Positions 7,215 through 16,259 of a stretch of 36,683 nucleotides of DNA are shown piece after piece. The stretch lies in the NCBI GenBank assembly GCA_905236285.1, contig CAJOPN010000069.1, positions 1-36,683 on the forward strand, given 5' to 3'. The notes under the pieces were generated by a model that saw nothing but the letters and a program-made list of their open reading frames with translations, searched no databases and was not told where the DNA came from. This DNA comes from an uncultured Selenomonadaceae bacterium. GTDB lineage: Bacteria; Bacillota; Negativicutes; Selenomonadales; Selenomonadaceae. Position numbers and translations under genes: made by a program. The first letter of the stretch is position 1. Each line of letters starts with the position of its first letter.

Positions 7215-10200
7215 TCAAAATAATGACATTTGATTACTGCTTTCCATTCCGCTCAATGAACCGTGATTTTCAAGAACCTCAATATTTGTTTTGCTCAGAC
7301 CGGCTCGCGATTTTAATTCTTCAATCGAAAGAAATATACCTTTGCGGCGTTCCGAAACAATATTGCTTGTCGCGACTTCTCCGAGTCCGTGAAGAGTTGA
7401 AAGAGGCGGCAATAATTTTTTTCCTTTCAAAATAAATTTAGATGCATCAGATTCATACAAATCAACGTGCATTACCTCAAAGCCGCGCAAAAACATTTCG
7501 TGAGCAACTTGCAGCATTGTTAATTTCGCCGTTTCTTTTACATCTAAAGTTGCCTTTGATTCCAATTCTCTTATCATTTTTACAACTTCATCATCACCGT
7601 GAATTATTTCATCGGAATCAAATTCTCCGCCGCGACTTGTGAAATATGCCGCATAAAATTCACCGGGATAATTTACTTTAAACCATGCAATTCTGAATGC
7701 CATCATTACATAAGCCGTTGCGTGAGCTCGCGGAAATAAATATTTTATTTTGCGGCATGATTCGATATACCATTCAGGCACATCATTCTTTCGCAATTCT
7801 TCGGCGACTTCTTCAGAAATTCCTCTGCCTTTTCTTACTCCTTCCATCGTTTTGAATGAGAGTAACGGATCAACTCCTTTGTAAATTAGATACGTCATAA
7901 TGTCATCACGTGCACTTATTGCATTTTGTAATGTGCAAGTTCCGTTTTCAATCAATTCTTTTGCATTTCCGAGCCAAACGTCCGTGCCGTGAGAAAATCC
8001 AGATATTCTTACCAAGTCGCTGAAGCAAGTCGGTTTTGTCAGATCAATCATTTGTCGCGTGAATGCTGTTCTAAATTCAGGTATTCCGAAAGTTCCCGTT
8101 GCCGCTCCCAATTTTCGCGGATCAACTTTCAATGCTTTTGTACTCGTGAATAAACTCATCGTTTCGGGATCATCGAATGGAATTTCATCTAAATTAACGC
8201 CTGTCGATTCAGAAAGCATTTTTAAAATTGTCGGATCATCGTGACCGAGTATGTCCAATTTTACAAGTCGTTCGCTGATTGAATGATAATCAAAATGTGT
8301 CGTAATAATTTTTGATTCCTTATCGTCAGCCGGATGCTGCAAAGGAGTGAAATAATGAACGTCCAAATCACGAGGAACAACCATAATTCCTGCAGGATGT
8401 TGTCCCGTTGTTTTTTTGACTCCTTGACAATGTTGAGCAACTGAACTTATATAAGCTGATTTTTTTTCTGTCTCGTGCTCATTGAAATATTTTTTTACAA
8501 TTCCATAAGCCGTTTTTTCTGCAACCGTAGTTATCGTTCCTGCGCGGTATACGTTATATTTTCCGAAAAGTATTTCAGTATATTTGTGAGCTCGTGCCTG
8601 ATATTCGCCGCTGAAATTTAAATCAATATCCGGAACTTTGTCGCCGTCGAATCCGAGAAAGACTGCGAAGGGTATGTCGTGCCCGTTTTTTTTCATTTCC
8701 GTGCCGCATTCGGGACATTTTTTATCAGGCAAATCAAAGCCGCAATTATATTTTCCGTCTGTTATAAATTCGCTTTTTTTACAATTAGGACAATGCCAAT
8801 GAGGCGGCAGAGGATTTACTTCGGTAATTCCGAGCATGGTCGCGACGAATGAAGAGCCGACACTTCCTCGCGATCCAACTATATATCCGTCAGAATTTGA
8901 TTTTTTTACAAGTCTTTCGGCTATCATATACAATGCCGCGAATCCGTGACCTATTATTGGTTTTATTTCCTGCTCCAATCTTTTTTCGACTACATCAGGC
9001 AAATTTTCGCCGTAAATTTCACGTGCTTTTGCATATGATTCTGCTTTTAATTCTTCATCGGCTCCGCTCAATATCGGTGAATATAGTTGTTCGGGAATCG
9101 GAATCAATTCTTCACACATCTCAGCTATTTTATTCGGATTAATTATTACTGCCTCGCGTCTCAATTCTTCGTCGAGATATAAAAATTCTTCAAGCATTTC
9201 GGTTGTCGTGCGAAAATATAACGGCGGTTGTTTGTCCGCGTCATCAAATCCTTTGCTGTACATTAACATTTCGCGATACTTTTTGTCTTCGGGATTCATA
9301 AAATGCGCATCACATGTTGCAATCAGCGGTTTATTTAATTTTTTTGCAAGTTCCGCAACTTTTAAATTTATTTTTATTAAATCTTCGTCTGTTTTGACAT
9401 TCGGAAATTTTTCGCTGCGCTTTAAAAAATCATTGTTGTGTATCGGTTGAATTTCAAGATAATCATAAAATTTTGCAATCTCTTCAATTTCTCCTTCAGT
9501 TTTCTCATCGACGATTGCTCTTATCAATTCTCCTGCCTCGCATGCACTTCCTATTATTAATCCTTCGCGATATTTTTTCAAAATGGCTTTCGGTATTCTC
9601 GGCGTACGAAAATAAAATCTCAAATGAGACAATGAAATTAATTCGTAAAGATTTTTCAGACCGATTTTATTTTTCGCAATTAAAATTATATGATTCGCCG
9701 GTTCTTTCTGCTGATAATCTTCTCCGACAAGATAGCCTTCCATTCCGTAAAGAATTTTTATATTGATTCCTTTTTTCTTTAATTTTGCCGCTGTTTTTGC
9801 CGCTTCCGGAAATGCTTGAACAACTCCGTGATCTGTTATCGCGACTGACGACCAGCCCCAATTTGCCGCCTGCGTGATTACGTCTTCTGCTCCTTGTACC
9901 GCGTCCATTTGGCTCATTCGTGTATGACAATGCAATTCCGTTCTTTTCACAGGTTCATTATCTTGTCGATTTGTTGACGGTAATTCTTTTATTTCTATTT
10001 CATCAATCAAAATATTTAAATCATCGGTAAATTTATTTTTTGAAACTTTGCCGATTACTTTTAACTTATGTCGTCCTTGAAGTTCTTTTTGTAATGATTC
10101 GGCTTTTTCGGTTTCATTCGGATCAAAAAATTTTTTGCAGCTGATTCCGTCATTGTCATCAATAATATTGAACGACAAGATAAATTTTCCGCTACGTGTT

Positions 10201-10820
10201 TCAGTCAATTTCAAATCGCTGAATTCATCGGAAATAATTCCTTCAATTTCAATTATTTTATTGCTTTCTTCAAGTTTATTGATACCTGCAACAATATTTG
10301 AAACTTGTTTTTTGGTATTTTTTGAACGTGATGATTTTGAAGATTTTTCTTGAATTTTCGGCTTGTCTTCGACGACTTCAATAATCGGCTCATCTTTTTT
10401 TTGAGGCGGCGGCAGAGGCGGATTGTCGTTCAATAGAATTTTTTTATTTTTTTTTTCTCCTTCCGAATCCTCTTTTTTTACAACGATTATATCGGACGGA
10501 TTTTCTCGGAGAGATTTTAAAAGCCTTTGATCAACTTTGCGTTCGGGATTTAATGTGCGAACATATAACATGACATCGCCATCAATTTTGTATTTCGGAA
10601 TAAATTGTTTAAGAAATGCCGCAAAAACATTCAAGCGCAAAATATTTTCATCGGTCTCAAGGAAAATCTTAATTTCTTTTTTTGAAGGAGTAACGCTCAC
10701 TCGTGCAATCTCGCATCGAAACAAAGTTTCTCGATCATTAAAAGGCAATGACATTCCTTCAGCCAATTTTCTTATCAAATCGGCTTTGTCAATCATCAAT
10801 GCAAATTTTTTCTCATTCAT
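7215..10820 (-). CDS. polC: DNA polymerase III PolC-type alpha subunit lacking the inserted exonuclease domain
   Basis: Replicative DNA polymerase of low-GC Gram-positive type. Domains in order: N-terminal domain (1-115), Pro/Lys-rich linker with an A10 codon run (115-180), OB fold (about 188-280), PHP domain (from TELHCHT at 295), palm with catalytic aspartates 731 and 733 in VPDIDLNFSGEY preceded by a four-cysteine zinc site (C677, C680, C702, C705), fingers, and the C-terminal clamp-binding peptide QMSLF. In characterised PolC proteins (about 1440 residues) a DEDD 3'-5' exonuclease of about 180 residues interrupts the PHP domain right after the segment here reading YGMEGYLV (359-365); here that segment runs directly into ANHIILIAKN (375). 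The exonuclease is therefore absent, accounting for most of the 1201-residue length. PHP metal-site motifs (HCHT, MDAV, ITDHG, CDAHF) look intact. Starts two bases after the transglycosylase stop. Confidence 0.97.
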   Translation of the reverse strand: MNEKKFALMIDKADLIRKLAEGMSLPFNDRETLFRCEIARVSVTPSKKEIKIFLETDENILRLNVFAAFLKQFIPKYKIDGDVMLYVRTLNPERKVDQRLLKSLRENPSDIIVVKKEDSEGEKKNKKILLNDNPPLPPPQKKDEPIIEVVEDKPKIQEKSSKSSRSKNTKKQVSNIVAGINKLEESNKIIEIEGIISDEFSDLKLTETRSGKFILSFNIIDDNDGISCKKFFDPNETEKAESLQKELQGRHKLKVIGKVSKNKFTDDLNILIDEIEIKELPSTNRQDNEPVKRTELHCHTRMSQMDAVQGAEDVITQAANWGWSSVAITDHGVVQAFPEAAKTAAKLKKKGINIKILYGMEGYLVGEDYQQKEPANHIILIAKNKIGLKNLYELISLSHLRFYFRTPRIPKAILKKYREGLIIGSACEAGELIRAIVDEKTEGEIEEIAKFYDYLEIQPIHNNDFLKRSEKFPNVKTDEDLIKINLKVAELAKKLNKPLIATCDAHFMNPEDKKYREMLMYSKGFDDADKQPPLYFRTTTEMLEEFLYLDEELRREAVIINPNKIAEMCEELIPIPEQLYSPILSGADEELKAESYAKAREIYGENLPDVVEKRLEQEIKPIIGHGFAALYMIAERLVKKSNSDGYIVGSRGSVGSSFVATMLGITEVNPLPPHWHCPNCKKSEFITDGKYNCGFDLPDKKCPECGTEMKKNGHDIPFAVFLGFDGDKVPDIDLNFSGEYQARAHKYTEILFGKYNVYRAGTITTVAEKTAYGIVKKYFNEHETEKKSAYISSVAQHCQGVKKTTGQHPAGIMVVPRDLDVHYFTPLQHPADDKESKIITTHFDYHSISERLVKLDILGHDDPTILKMLSESTGVNLDEIPFDDPETMSLFTSTKALKVDPRKLGAATGTFGIPEFRTAFTRQMIDLTKPTCFSDLVRISGFSHGTDVWLGNAKELIENGTCTLQNAISARDDIMTYLIYKGVDPLLSFKTMEGVRKGRGISEEVAEELRKNDVPEWYIESCRKIKYLFPRAHATAYVMMAFRIAWFKVNYPGEFYAAYFTSRGGEFDSDEIIHGDDEVVKMIRELESKATLDVKETAKLTMLQVAHEMFLRGFEVMHVDLYESDASKFILKGKKLLPPLSTLHGLGEVATSNIVSERRKGIFLSIEELKSRAGLSKTNIEVLENHGSLSGMESSNQMSLF

Positions 10821-10822
10821 AA

Positions 10823-11350
10823 TTAATCACCACGAATCTTTTTATATTTTTCGTAACTTCGCAGAACACGTTTGACATAATCGCGCGTTTCGGGATAAGG
10901 AATTTTTTCGATATCATCAAAATTTTTATCCCAGCCAAAATTTTCTATCCAATCCCAGACAGTTCCGCGACCTGCATTATACGCCGCTGTTGCCAAAACT
11001 TTATTGCCGCCGAATTCAAAAGTAAGTTCCGACAAATACCATACTCCGTAACGAATATTTCTGTCAATTTCGTAAAGATCGCCGCTTTCTTCATTAAGCT
11101 GTTTTGCAATCCAATCTCCCGTTTCAGGCATAATTTGCATTAAACCTGTTGCTCCGGTTGATGAAGTTGCATGTTCGTTGAATTTGCTTTCTTCACGCAT
11201 TACCGCCAATGCCAAACTCATTTCAACATTGTATTTTGTGCAGTATTTGCTCAATTCGTCTTCAAACTTAATCGGATAAATCCAGCCGTCAAAAAAATTA
11301 AGGAAAAATAAAATTATCAGCGTAAAAAAAATTAAAAAAGTTTTATTCAA
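10823..11350 (-). CDS. Membrane-anchored lytic transglycosylase, SLT domain
   Basis: Cleaves peptidoglycan glycan strands to 1,6-anhydro products. An N-terminal hydrophobic helix (residues 4-20) anchors or exports the protein. The Slt70-type catalytic domain fills the rest: catalytic Glu54 in MREESKFNEHA, then SSTGATGLMQIMPETG and AAYNAGRGTVWDWI. At 175 residues it is a minimal SLT enzyme without a substrate-binding superhelix. It overlaps the end of coaE by 8 bp and is followed two bases later by polC, so all three are co-translated in one operon that also encodes an L,D-transpeptidase. Confidence 0.93.
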   Translation of the reverse strand: MNKTFLIFFTLIILFFLNFFDGWIYPIKFEDELSKYCTKYNVEMSLALAVMREESKFNEHATSSTGATGLMQIMPETGDWIAKQLNEESGDLYEIDRNIRYGVWYLSELTFEFGGNKVLATAAYNAGRGTVWDWIENFGWDKNFDDIEKIPYPETRDYVKRVLRSYEKYKKIRGD

Positions 11351-12011
11351 TTCCCATGTACCTTTCGAGCTTTGAATAAAATATATTTTGAATGTTATTG
11401 TTATAAACGTCCAACAAATGAGGAAATCTTTTTTTTATGAAATCGTTAATTTGTTGACGGACGAAAGATTTTTGAAGATTATTGTCAATTACCAAATCGG
11501 CACGACGAATTTTTTCATCATTGTCCATTTGTGCATTTATTCGTGTCTCCGCTTCTTCTTTTGAAAGATGATTTCTTTGCATTAGTCTTTGAATTTGTTT
11601 ATCTCGATCCAAACTGACAACCCAAATTTGATCACATTCATTTTCCCATCCCGCCTCGAAAAGCAAAGGGACATCAAGCGCAACCAGAGTAATACTTTTT
11701 CGCTGATATTTTACGAGACGATCGCGAACAAGATTTAAAAGTATGGGATGAGCGGCATTGTTAATCCATGAAAGTTGATCGGAATCATTGAAAACTATAG
11801 CTGCAACTTTTCTTCTGTCAATCAATCCGGCAGAGTCCAGAATATCTTTTCCAAAATGATTTATGTAAGCATTAAAAATTTTTCCGCCGGGTTTCATCTG
11901 CCAATGAGCAATCGAATCGACGTTGATAATTTTCACGCCGTATTTGCTCAATTCATTTGAAACCGTACTTTTTCCGCAGGCTATACCGCCGGTTATTCCG
12001 ATTATATACAT
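11343..12011 (-). CDS. coaE: Dephospho-CoA kinase
   Basis: Phosphorylates the 3' hydroxyl of dephospho-CoA, the last step of coenzyme A synthesis. P-loop GITGGIACGKST at the very N-terminus, VDSIAHW for the acceptor region, VALDVPLLFEAGW, and the lid-side segment QRLMQRNHLSKEEAETRI all match the family. The ATG at 12011 is chosen because GAGG lies eight bases upstream; a longer frame starting at 12044 would run back into polA and add an unneeded extension before the P-loop. The resulting 222 residues is slightly longer than the family average. polA immediately followed by coaE is a common Firmicutes arrangement. Confidence 0.95.
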   Translation of the reverse strand: MYIIGITGGIACGKSTVSNELSKYGVKIINVDSIAHWQMKPGGKIFNAYINHFGKDILDSAGLIDRRKVAAIVFNDSDQLSWINNAAHPILLNLVRDRLVKYQRKSITLVALDVPLLFEAGWENECDQIWVVSLDRDKQIQRLMQRNHLSKEEAETRINAQMDNDEKIRRADLVIDNNLQKSFVRQQINDFIKKRFPHLLDVYNNNIQNIFYSKLERYMGIE

Positions 12012-12025
12012 TTGTAAAACCTCAA

Positions 12026-14290
12026 TCATTTTGCATCGGCCCAATTTTTACCGAAATTAATCGAAACTCTGAGAGGAACACTTAAATTTGCGGCATTTTC
12101 CATAGCGTGACGAACCAAATTTGAAACGTCATTTAATTCAGATTCAACGACTTCAAGGACAAGTTCATCGTGTACCTGCAAAAGCAAGCGGGATTTAAAA
12201 TTATTTTTTTTAAGTTCATTTTCAACGGCGAGCATTGCAAGTTTAATAATGTCGGCCGCTGTGCCTTGTATCGGTGAATTTAATGCCTGACGTTCCGCAA
12301 GATGTTTTGAATTTTGATTTCTGCTCAAAAGTCCCGGCAGTTGACGGCGACGACCGAATAATGTTTCAACATATCCATTTTTTCGTCCCTGCTCAATTAC
12401 TTCTGTCATATATTTTTTAAGTCCGATGTATCTTTCAAAATAATTTTCAATGTATTGAGCAGACTCCTTGCGACTGATTCCGAGTTGTTTTGCCAAGCCG
12501 TAATCGCTCAAACCGTAAATTATTCCGTAATTTATTGCCTTCGCCCTCGTCCTCAAATTTCCGTCTCCAAAAACTTCTTCAGCCGTTCTTCTGTGAATGT
12601 CGTCATCATGTTTGAACGCCTCAATCAAATTTTTGTCGTCGGCGATATGTGCCAGGATTCTCAATTCAATTTGCGAATAATCCGCACTCAAAATATAATC
12701 GTAACCTTCACCTGCTTCAAAAAGCGAGCGAATAATTTTTCCTTCTTCGGTTCTGACAGGAATATTTTGCAAATTCGGATCGGAGCTTGAAATTCTTCCC
12801 GTCGCGGTCTGCGCTTGATTGAAAGTCGTATGCACTCGCGAATTTTCATCAGCCTGCTTTTCCAATCCGTCAAGATAAGTTCTTTTCAATTTAAAAATTT
12901 GTCGATAACGTAAAATTTGACTGACAATCGGATAATCGCTTTCAAGTTGTTTTAAAACTTCGGCATCGGTAGAAAATCCATTTCGAGTTTTTTTAAGCGG
13001 CGGAATTTGCATTTTATCAAACAAAATTCTTCCGAGCTGCTGAGACGAATTTAAATTAAAAGTCATTCCCGACATTTCGTAAATTTTCAATTCAAGTTTC
13101 GTCAATTCCTTGCTCATCAATTTATTTTCGGCTCGCAAACGATTTAAATTTATTTTTACGCCGCATTCTTCCATGTCGGCCAAAACTTTTACGAGCGGTA
13201 ATTCTATATTTTCGTAAAGATTCATCACATTGCCGCTTATCAATTCATTTTCCAATCTTTCACCGATTTTTTCAATGAGTCGTCCTTTTACTTCGAGCTG
13301 TCCTTCCAATTTTTTTACGCCGCGCTCTGAATCCAGAACATACGCCATCAATTCCAAATCGTATTTTTTGCCTTCAAATTTTTCTCCGGCTTTGATTGCA
13401 GTTTTCATTCTGTAAACATATTTTCCTGCAATTTCATATTCAGGCAATTTAAGCAACTCTTCTTTGCCGAAAAGTCTCACCTTTAAACTTAAAAGTCCTT
13501 CTTGTTCGCAAATTTCTTTGACTTTTTCGGAATCCTTCGCTGCCTCCGACCAGTCCAAAGGCGTTTCAATGTCGATTCGTGCAAGTTCTCGCGATAAAAA
13601 TGCCATTTCTTTTTTATTTTTGAGTAAATCTCTTACTCGTGAAGGTTTTACAGAATTTATATCTGAATAAATTTTTTCAAGTGTTCCGTAAGTGTGAATG
13701 AGTCTTCGAGCCGTAACGTTTCCGATTCCTTCAACACCGGGAATATTATCCGATGCGTCTCCTCTCAGTCCTTTAAATTCTGCAAGTTGTGACGGTTTTA
13801 TTTCATATTCCTCAACAAATTTTTTTTCATCGTAAAGTTCACGTTTTCCCTTGCGAAGAATTTCAACCGAAATTTTTTCATCAATAAGCTGAAGAAGATC
13901 TGCATCCATAGTGACGATTTTAATTTTTTCGTCCGAATTTTTTGCTATTGCTCCGATTGCATCATCGCCTTCAAATCCTATTTGAGCGTATGCAATATCA
14001 ATTCCGAGTGCATTGACCATATGTCTGACAACGTGACCTTGACGACGTAAATCATCAGGCATTTCGGGACGATTTTTTTTGTATTCTTCAAATTTTTCTT
14101 TTCGTTTCGAGCCGCCGCCTCTGTCCATTACAACTATTATTTTTTCGTCAGGTTTCGCGTCGTTAATGTCCTTGAGCAATTCATTCATAAAACCGATTAT
14201 TGCTCCCGTTGTTTCGCCGCGTTCATTTAATAAATCCGGAAGTCCGTAATATGATCTGAAAAGTATACTGCTGCCATCTATTATTATCAT
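12026..14290 (-). CDS. polA: DNA polymerase I with a reduced 3'-5' exonuclease region
   Basis: Repair and Okazaki-fragment polymerase. The 5' nuclease domain (1 to about 255) is complete: IIIDGSSILFRSYYGL, FEGDDAIGAIA, VTMDADLLQL, GLRGDASDNIPGVEGIG. The polymerase domain (about 370-754) has motif A DYSQIELRILAH, motif B AKAINYGIIYGLSD and motif C LLLQVHDELVLEV. Between them only about 100 residues remain where proofreading PolA proteins have about 200, and the exonuclease metal motifs (DxE and the following aspartates) are not seen; only a remnant like DLELMAYVLDSERG is recognisable. Total length is 754 against about 880-930. Proofreading is therefore almost certainly absent, as in several Gram-positive PolA proteins. 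It lies five bases after the L,D-transpeptidase stop, with GAGG ten bases before the ATG. Confidence 0.96.
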   Translation of the reverse strand: MIIIDGSSILFRSYYGLPDLLNERGETTGAIIGFMNELLKDINDAKPDEKIIVVMDRGGGSKRKEKFEEYKKNRPEMPDDLRRQGHVVRHMVNALGIDIAYAQIGFEGDDAIGAIAKNSDEKIKIVTMDADLLQLIDEKISVEILRKGKRELYDEKKFVEEYEIKPSQLAEFKGLRGDASDNIPGVEGIGNVTARRLIHTYGTLEKIYSDINSVKPSRVRDLLKNKKEMAFLSRELARIDIETPLDWSEAAKDSEKVKEICEQEGLLSLKVRLFGKEELLKLPEYEIAGKYVYRMKTAIKAGEKFEGKKYDLELMAYVLDSERGVKKLEGQLEVKGRLIEKIGERLENELISGNVMNLYENIELPLVKVLADMEECGVKINLNRLRAENKLMSKELTKLELKIYEMSGMTFNLNSSQQLGRILFDKMQIPPLKKTRNGFSTDAEVLKQLESDYPIVSQILRYRQIFKLKRTYLDGLEKQADENSRVHTTFNQAQTATGRISSSDPNLQNIPVRTEEGKIIRSLFEAGEGYDYILSADYSQIELRILAHIADDKNLIEAFKHDDDIHRRTAEEVFGDGNLRTRAKAINYGIIYGLSDYGLAKQLGISRKESAQYIENYFERYIGLKKYMTEVIEQGRKNGYVETLFGRRRQLPGLLSRNQNSKHLAERQALNSPIQGTAADIIKLAMLAVENELKKNNFKSRLLLQVHDELVLEVVESELNDVSNLVRHAMENAANLSVPLRVSINFGKNWADAK

Positions 14291-14295
14291 TGTGT

Positions 14296-15525
14296 TTATA
14301 CCTCTGCTTGATTCAAATCTGCCGATTTTGTCTCGTTATTTTTCTTCTTGCTCTTTGATTTTTTCTCTGACTTCTTTACATTTTTATTTGAATTTTTGTC
14401 TTCTTCTTCAATTTTATTCTCTGATTGATTTTCGTTTTGATTTTCAATTTTATTTTCTATTTGATTTTGTTGATTTTCATCTGAATTTTCTTTTTCGATT
14501 TCAATTTTATTTTCGTCAGTTTTTTTATCTTGAACGTTTGGATCGGGTTCAATTTTCGTTACGTCAAAAGTTTCATCTTCGGGAGCCATTTTTCTTAATT
14601 TATAAACATTTCCTTCACGCCAGCCTTCGACTCTGAATAAAAGTCCCGCATCATCTTCATTCAAATAAAGTTGTCCTTTTTTTTCAATTCCCGGGACTTC
14701 GCCGAATTTTGTCGCCAATGTTGTATGATGCCGCCATTCCAATTTCATTTCCATAGCAATCGCAATCGGAACTGCAGGCAAATATGTAATTCCGCCGCGT
14801 TCAACTACTTTGCTGTCGAAATGACGATTATTTTGATCGGTTGCAGGAATTATTTTTTCATCAAGTTCGATAGAATAAGCCTTGCCGATGTAAACAGGTT
14901 CGCCATCTGAACGAGCAATGGCATCCGCAATTTCTTTTTCTTCAGCAAATGCACTTATTCCCCAAGGTTCGAGCCATGAAGTTACATATTTAACATCAAG
15001 AGCCTGCCAGCCGTAACCGTCGGGATAAATGTAGTAAGCAATTCTGTCGTCAGCGGCTTTTTCAACAACGACGCGATTATAAGTTATTTCAACGGGAGTC
15101 CCCACTTCAACCGCGTCAAAAAGTTGCTCAACGTCAGCCTCTCTCATTCTTATACAACCGTTTGAAACATAATGACCGATACTGTCGGGACGATTTGTTC
15201 CGTGTATTCCGTAATTGCCGTGAATTTGCATCCAGCGATAACCAAGCGGATTACTTTCACCGCTCGGCACTTCAAATTCGGGATTGCTCGGATCAATCCA
15301 TGGCGGATCAATTTCTTTTGTCAAAATTTTATAATAGCCTGTCGGTGTCGGAGTAGAAACTTTTCCGACTCCAAGCGGATACAATTCCAAACGTTTTCCT
15401 CCGTCATAAAGACTCAACGCTCGCGATGCCAAATTAATAACTATTTTCTTCTCAGCTTGCGCTGCATTGATCATCACGCAGCTTATAATTGTAAAAACAA
15501 ACATTAAATTAATGAATGCTCTCAT
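14296..15525 (-). CDS. Exported L,D-transpeptidase (YkuD) with a C-terminal low-complexity tail
   Basis: Forms 3-3 peptidoglycan cross-links or attaches proteins to the wall. Signal peptide (1-24, NAAQA|EKK). YkuD domain (about 27-150) with catalytic His108 in IHGTNRPDS and Cys124 in VSNGCIRM; the upstream PTPTGYY is also typical. Residues about 200-310 resemble a copper-amine-oxidase-N-like beta domain often found in wall-associated Firmicutes proteins (YLPAVPIAIAMEMKLEW). The last 80 residues are almost only Glu, Asn, Gln, Lys and Ser in repeated NQIENKIENQNENQ-like words, probably a disordered or surface-interacting tail. First gene of the polA-coaE-polC operon, with GAGGTG eight bases before the ATG. 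Its linkage to replication genes suggests coordination of wall growth, but this is inference. Confidence 0.92.
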   Translation of the reverse strand: MRAFINLMFVFTIISCVMINAAQAEKKIVINLASRALSLYDGGKRLELYPLGVGKVSTPTPTGYYKILTKEIDPPWIDPSNPEFEVPSGESNPLGYRWMQIHGNYGIHGTNRPDSIGHYVSNGCIRMREADVEQLFDAVEVGTPVEITYNRVVVEKAADDRIAYYIYPDGYGWQALDVKYVTSWLEPWGISAFAEEKEIADAIARSDGEPVYIGKAYSIELDEKIIPATDQNNRHFDSKVVERGGITYLPAVPIAIAMEMKLEWRHHTTLATKFGEVPGIEKKGQLYLNEDDAGLLFRVEGWREGNVYKLRKMAPEDETFDVTKIEPDPNVQDKKTDENKIEIEKENSDENQQNQIENKIENQNENQSENKIEEEDKNSNKNVKKSEKKSKSKKKNNETKSADLNQAEV

Positions 15526-15546
15526 TTATCTTTCACCTCGACACAT

Positions 15547-15555
15547 ATTTTATCA
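15547..15555 (-). promoter_or_regulatory. Extended -10 element upstream of the L,D-transpeptidase operon
   Basis: Minus strand TGATAAAAT at 15547-15555, about 20 bases before the ribosome site. The matching -35 position (TACACT) is poor, so the extended TG motif would carry recognition. It shares the 83-bp divergent gap with the methyltransferase promoter. Confidence 0.5.
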
Positions 15556-15593
15556 CGAATTTTTAATTAAGTGTAGTTTTTTTGCAAAATTTT

Positions 15594-15602
15594 TGATATT
15601 AT
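15594..15602 (+). promoter_or_regulatory. Extended -10 element directly upstream of the SpoU methyltransferase start
   Basis: TGATATTAT at 15594-15602. The expected transcription start, about seven bases downstream, coincides with the ATG at 15609, implying a leaderless transcript; no Shine-Dalgarno sequence precedes that ATG. The -35 region is weak. Confidence 0.5.
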
Positions 15603-15608
15603 AAGCAC

Positions 15609-16259
15609 ATGAATAAAATAAAATTGATAAACAAATTAAAACAAAAAAAATATCGTGACGAGTTCGGATTGTTCACGGTTGAAGGCGACAAATTAATTGA
15701 AGAGATTCCGAAAAATCTTTTGGAATTTGTGATTGATGTTGAAGAGATCGGCGAGAAAAATTTCAAAAAATTATCGGAACTCACAACGCCTCAAAAAAAA
15801 ATCGCCGTCTGCAAAAAATTTTCTGCAAATCAATTTTCAAACTCGGAATTAACTATAGTGCTTGACAGAATACAAGAGCCGAATAATGTCGGAGCGATTT
15901 TAAGATCAACGGCGGCAGCAAATTTTAAAGATATAATTTTGCTTGACGGTACTGCGGACATTTATAATTCAAAATCAATTCGTGCATCAATGGGAGCAAT
16001 TTTTCATCTGAATATTTTTCATATGTCCGAAGATGAATTTCTTGAAAAAAATTTTAATTTAATTGCAGCTCATATTGAAGGCGTTGATTACCGGAATTTT
16101 GAATTGCAAAAAAATTCGGCGTTGATTCTCGGCAATGAAGGTCAGGGCATCAGTAAAAAAATTTTAAATCAATCAAAAAAAATAACGATACCAATCAAAA
16201 ATATTGAATCGTTAAATGTGAATGCGGCGGCTGCAATTTTAATTTTTCATTTCGCTTAA
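15609..16259 (+). CDS. SpoU/TrmH-family RNA 2'-O-methyltransferase
   Basis: SAM-dependent methyltransferase with the trefoil-knot SPOUT fold, acting on rRNA or tRNA. The three family motifs are present: [18 protein letters not shown] (motif 1, SAM/RNA site with Asn and Arg), [11 protein letters not shown] (motif 2) and [20 protein letters not shown] (motif 3). The N-terminal substrate-binding part (about residues 1-75, starting [17 protein letters not shown]) is shorter than the L30e-like domain of typical RlmB, giving 216 residues against about 250-265. An in-frame stop at 15594 excludes an upstream start. There is no ribosome site and the -10 element abuts the start, so it is probably translated leaderless. 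Convergent with floA, sharing TTAA for both stops. The exact RNA target cannot be told from sequence. Confidence 0.92.
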   Translation: MNKIKLINKLKQKKYRDEFGLFTVEGDKLIEEIPKNLLEFVIDVEEIGEKNFKKLSELTTPQKKIAVCKKFSANQFSNSELTIVLDRIQEPNNVGAILRSTAAANFKDIILLDGTADIYNSKSIRASMGAIFHLNIFHMSEDEFLEKNFNLIAAHIEGVDYRNFELQKNSALILGNEGQGISKKILNQSKKITIPIKNIESLNVNAAAAILIFHFA

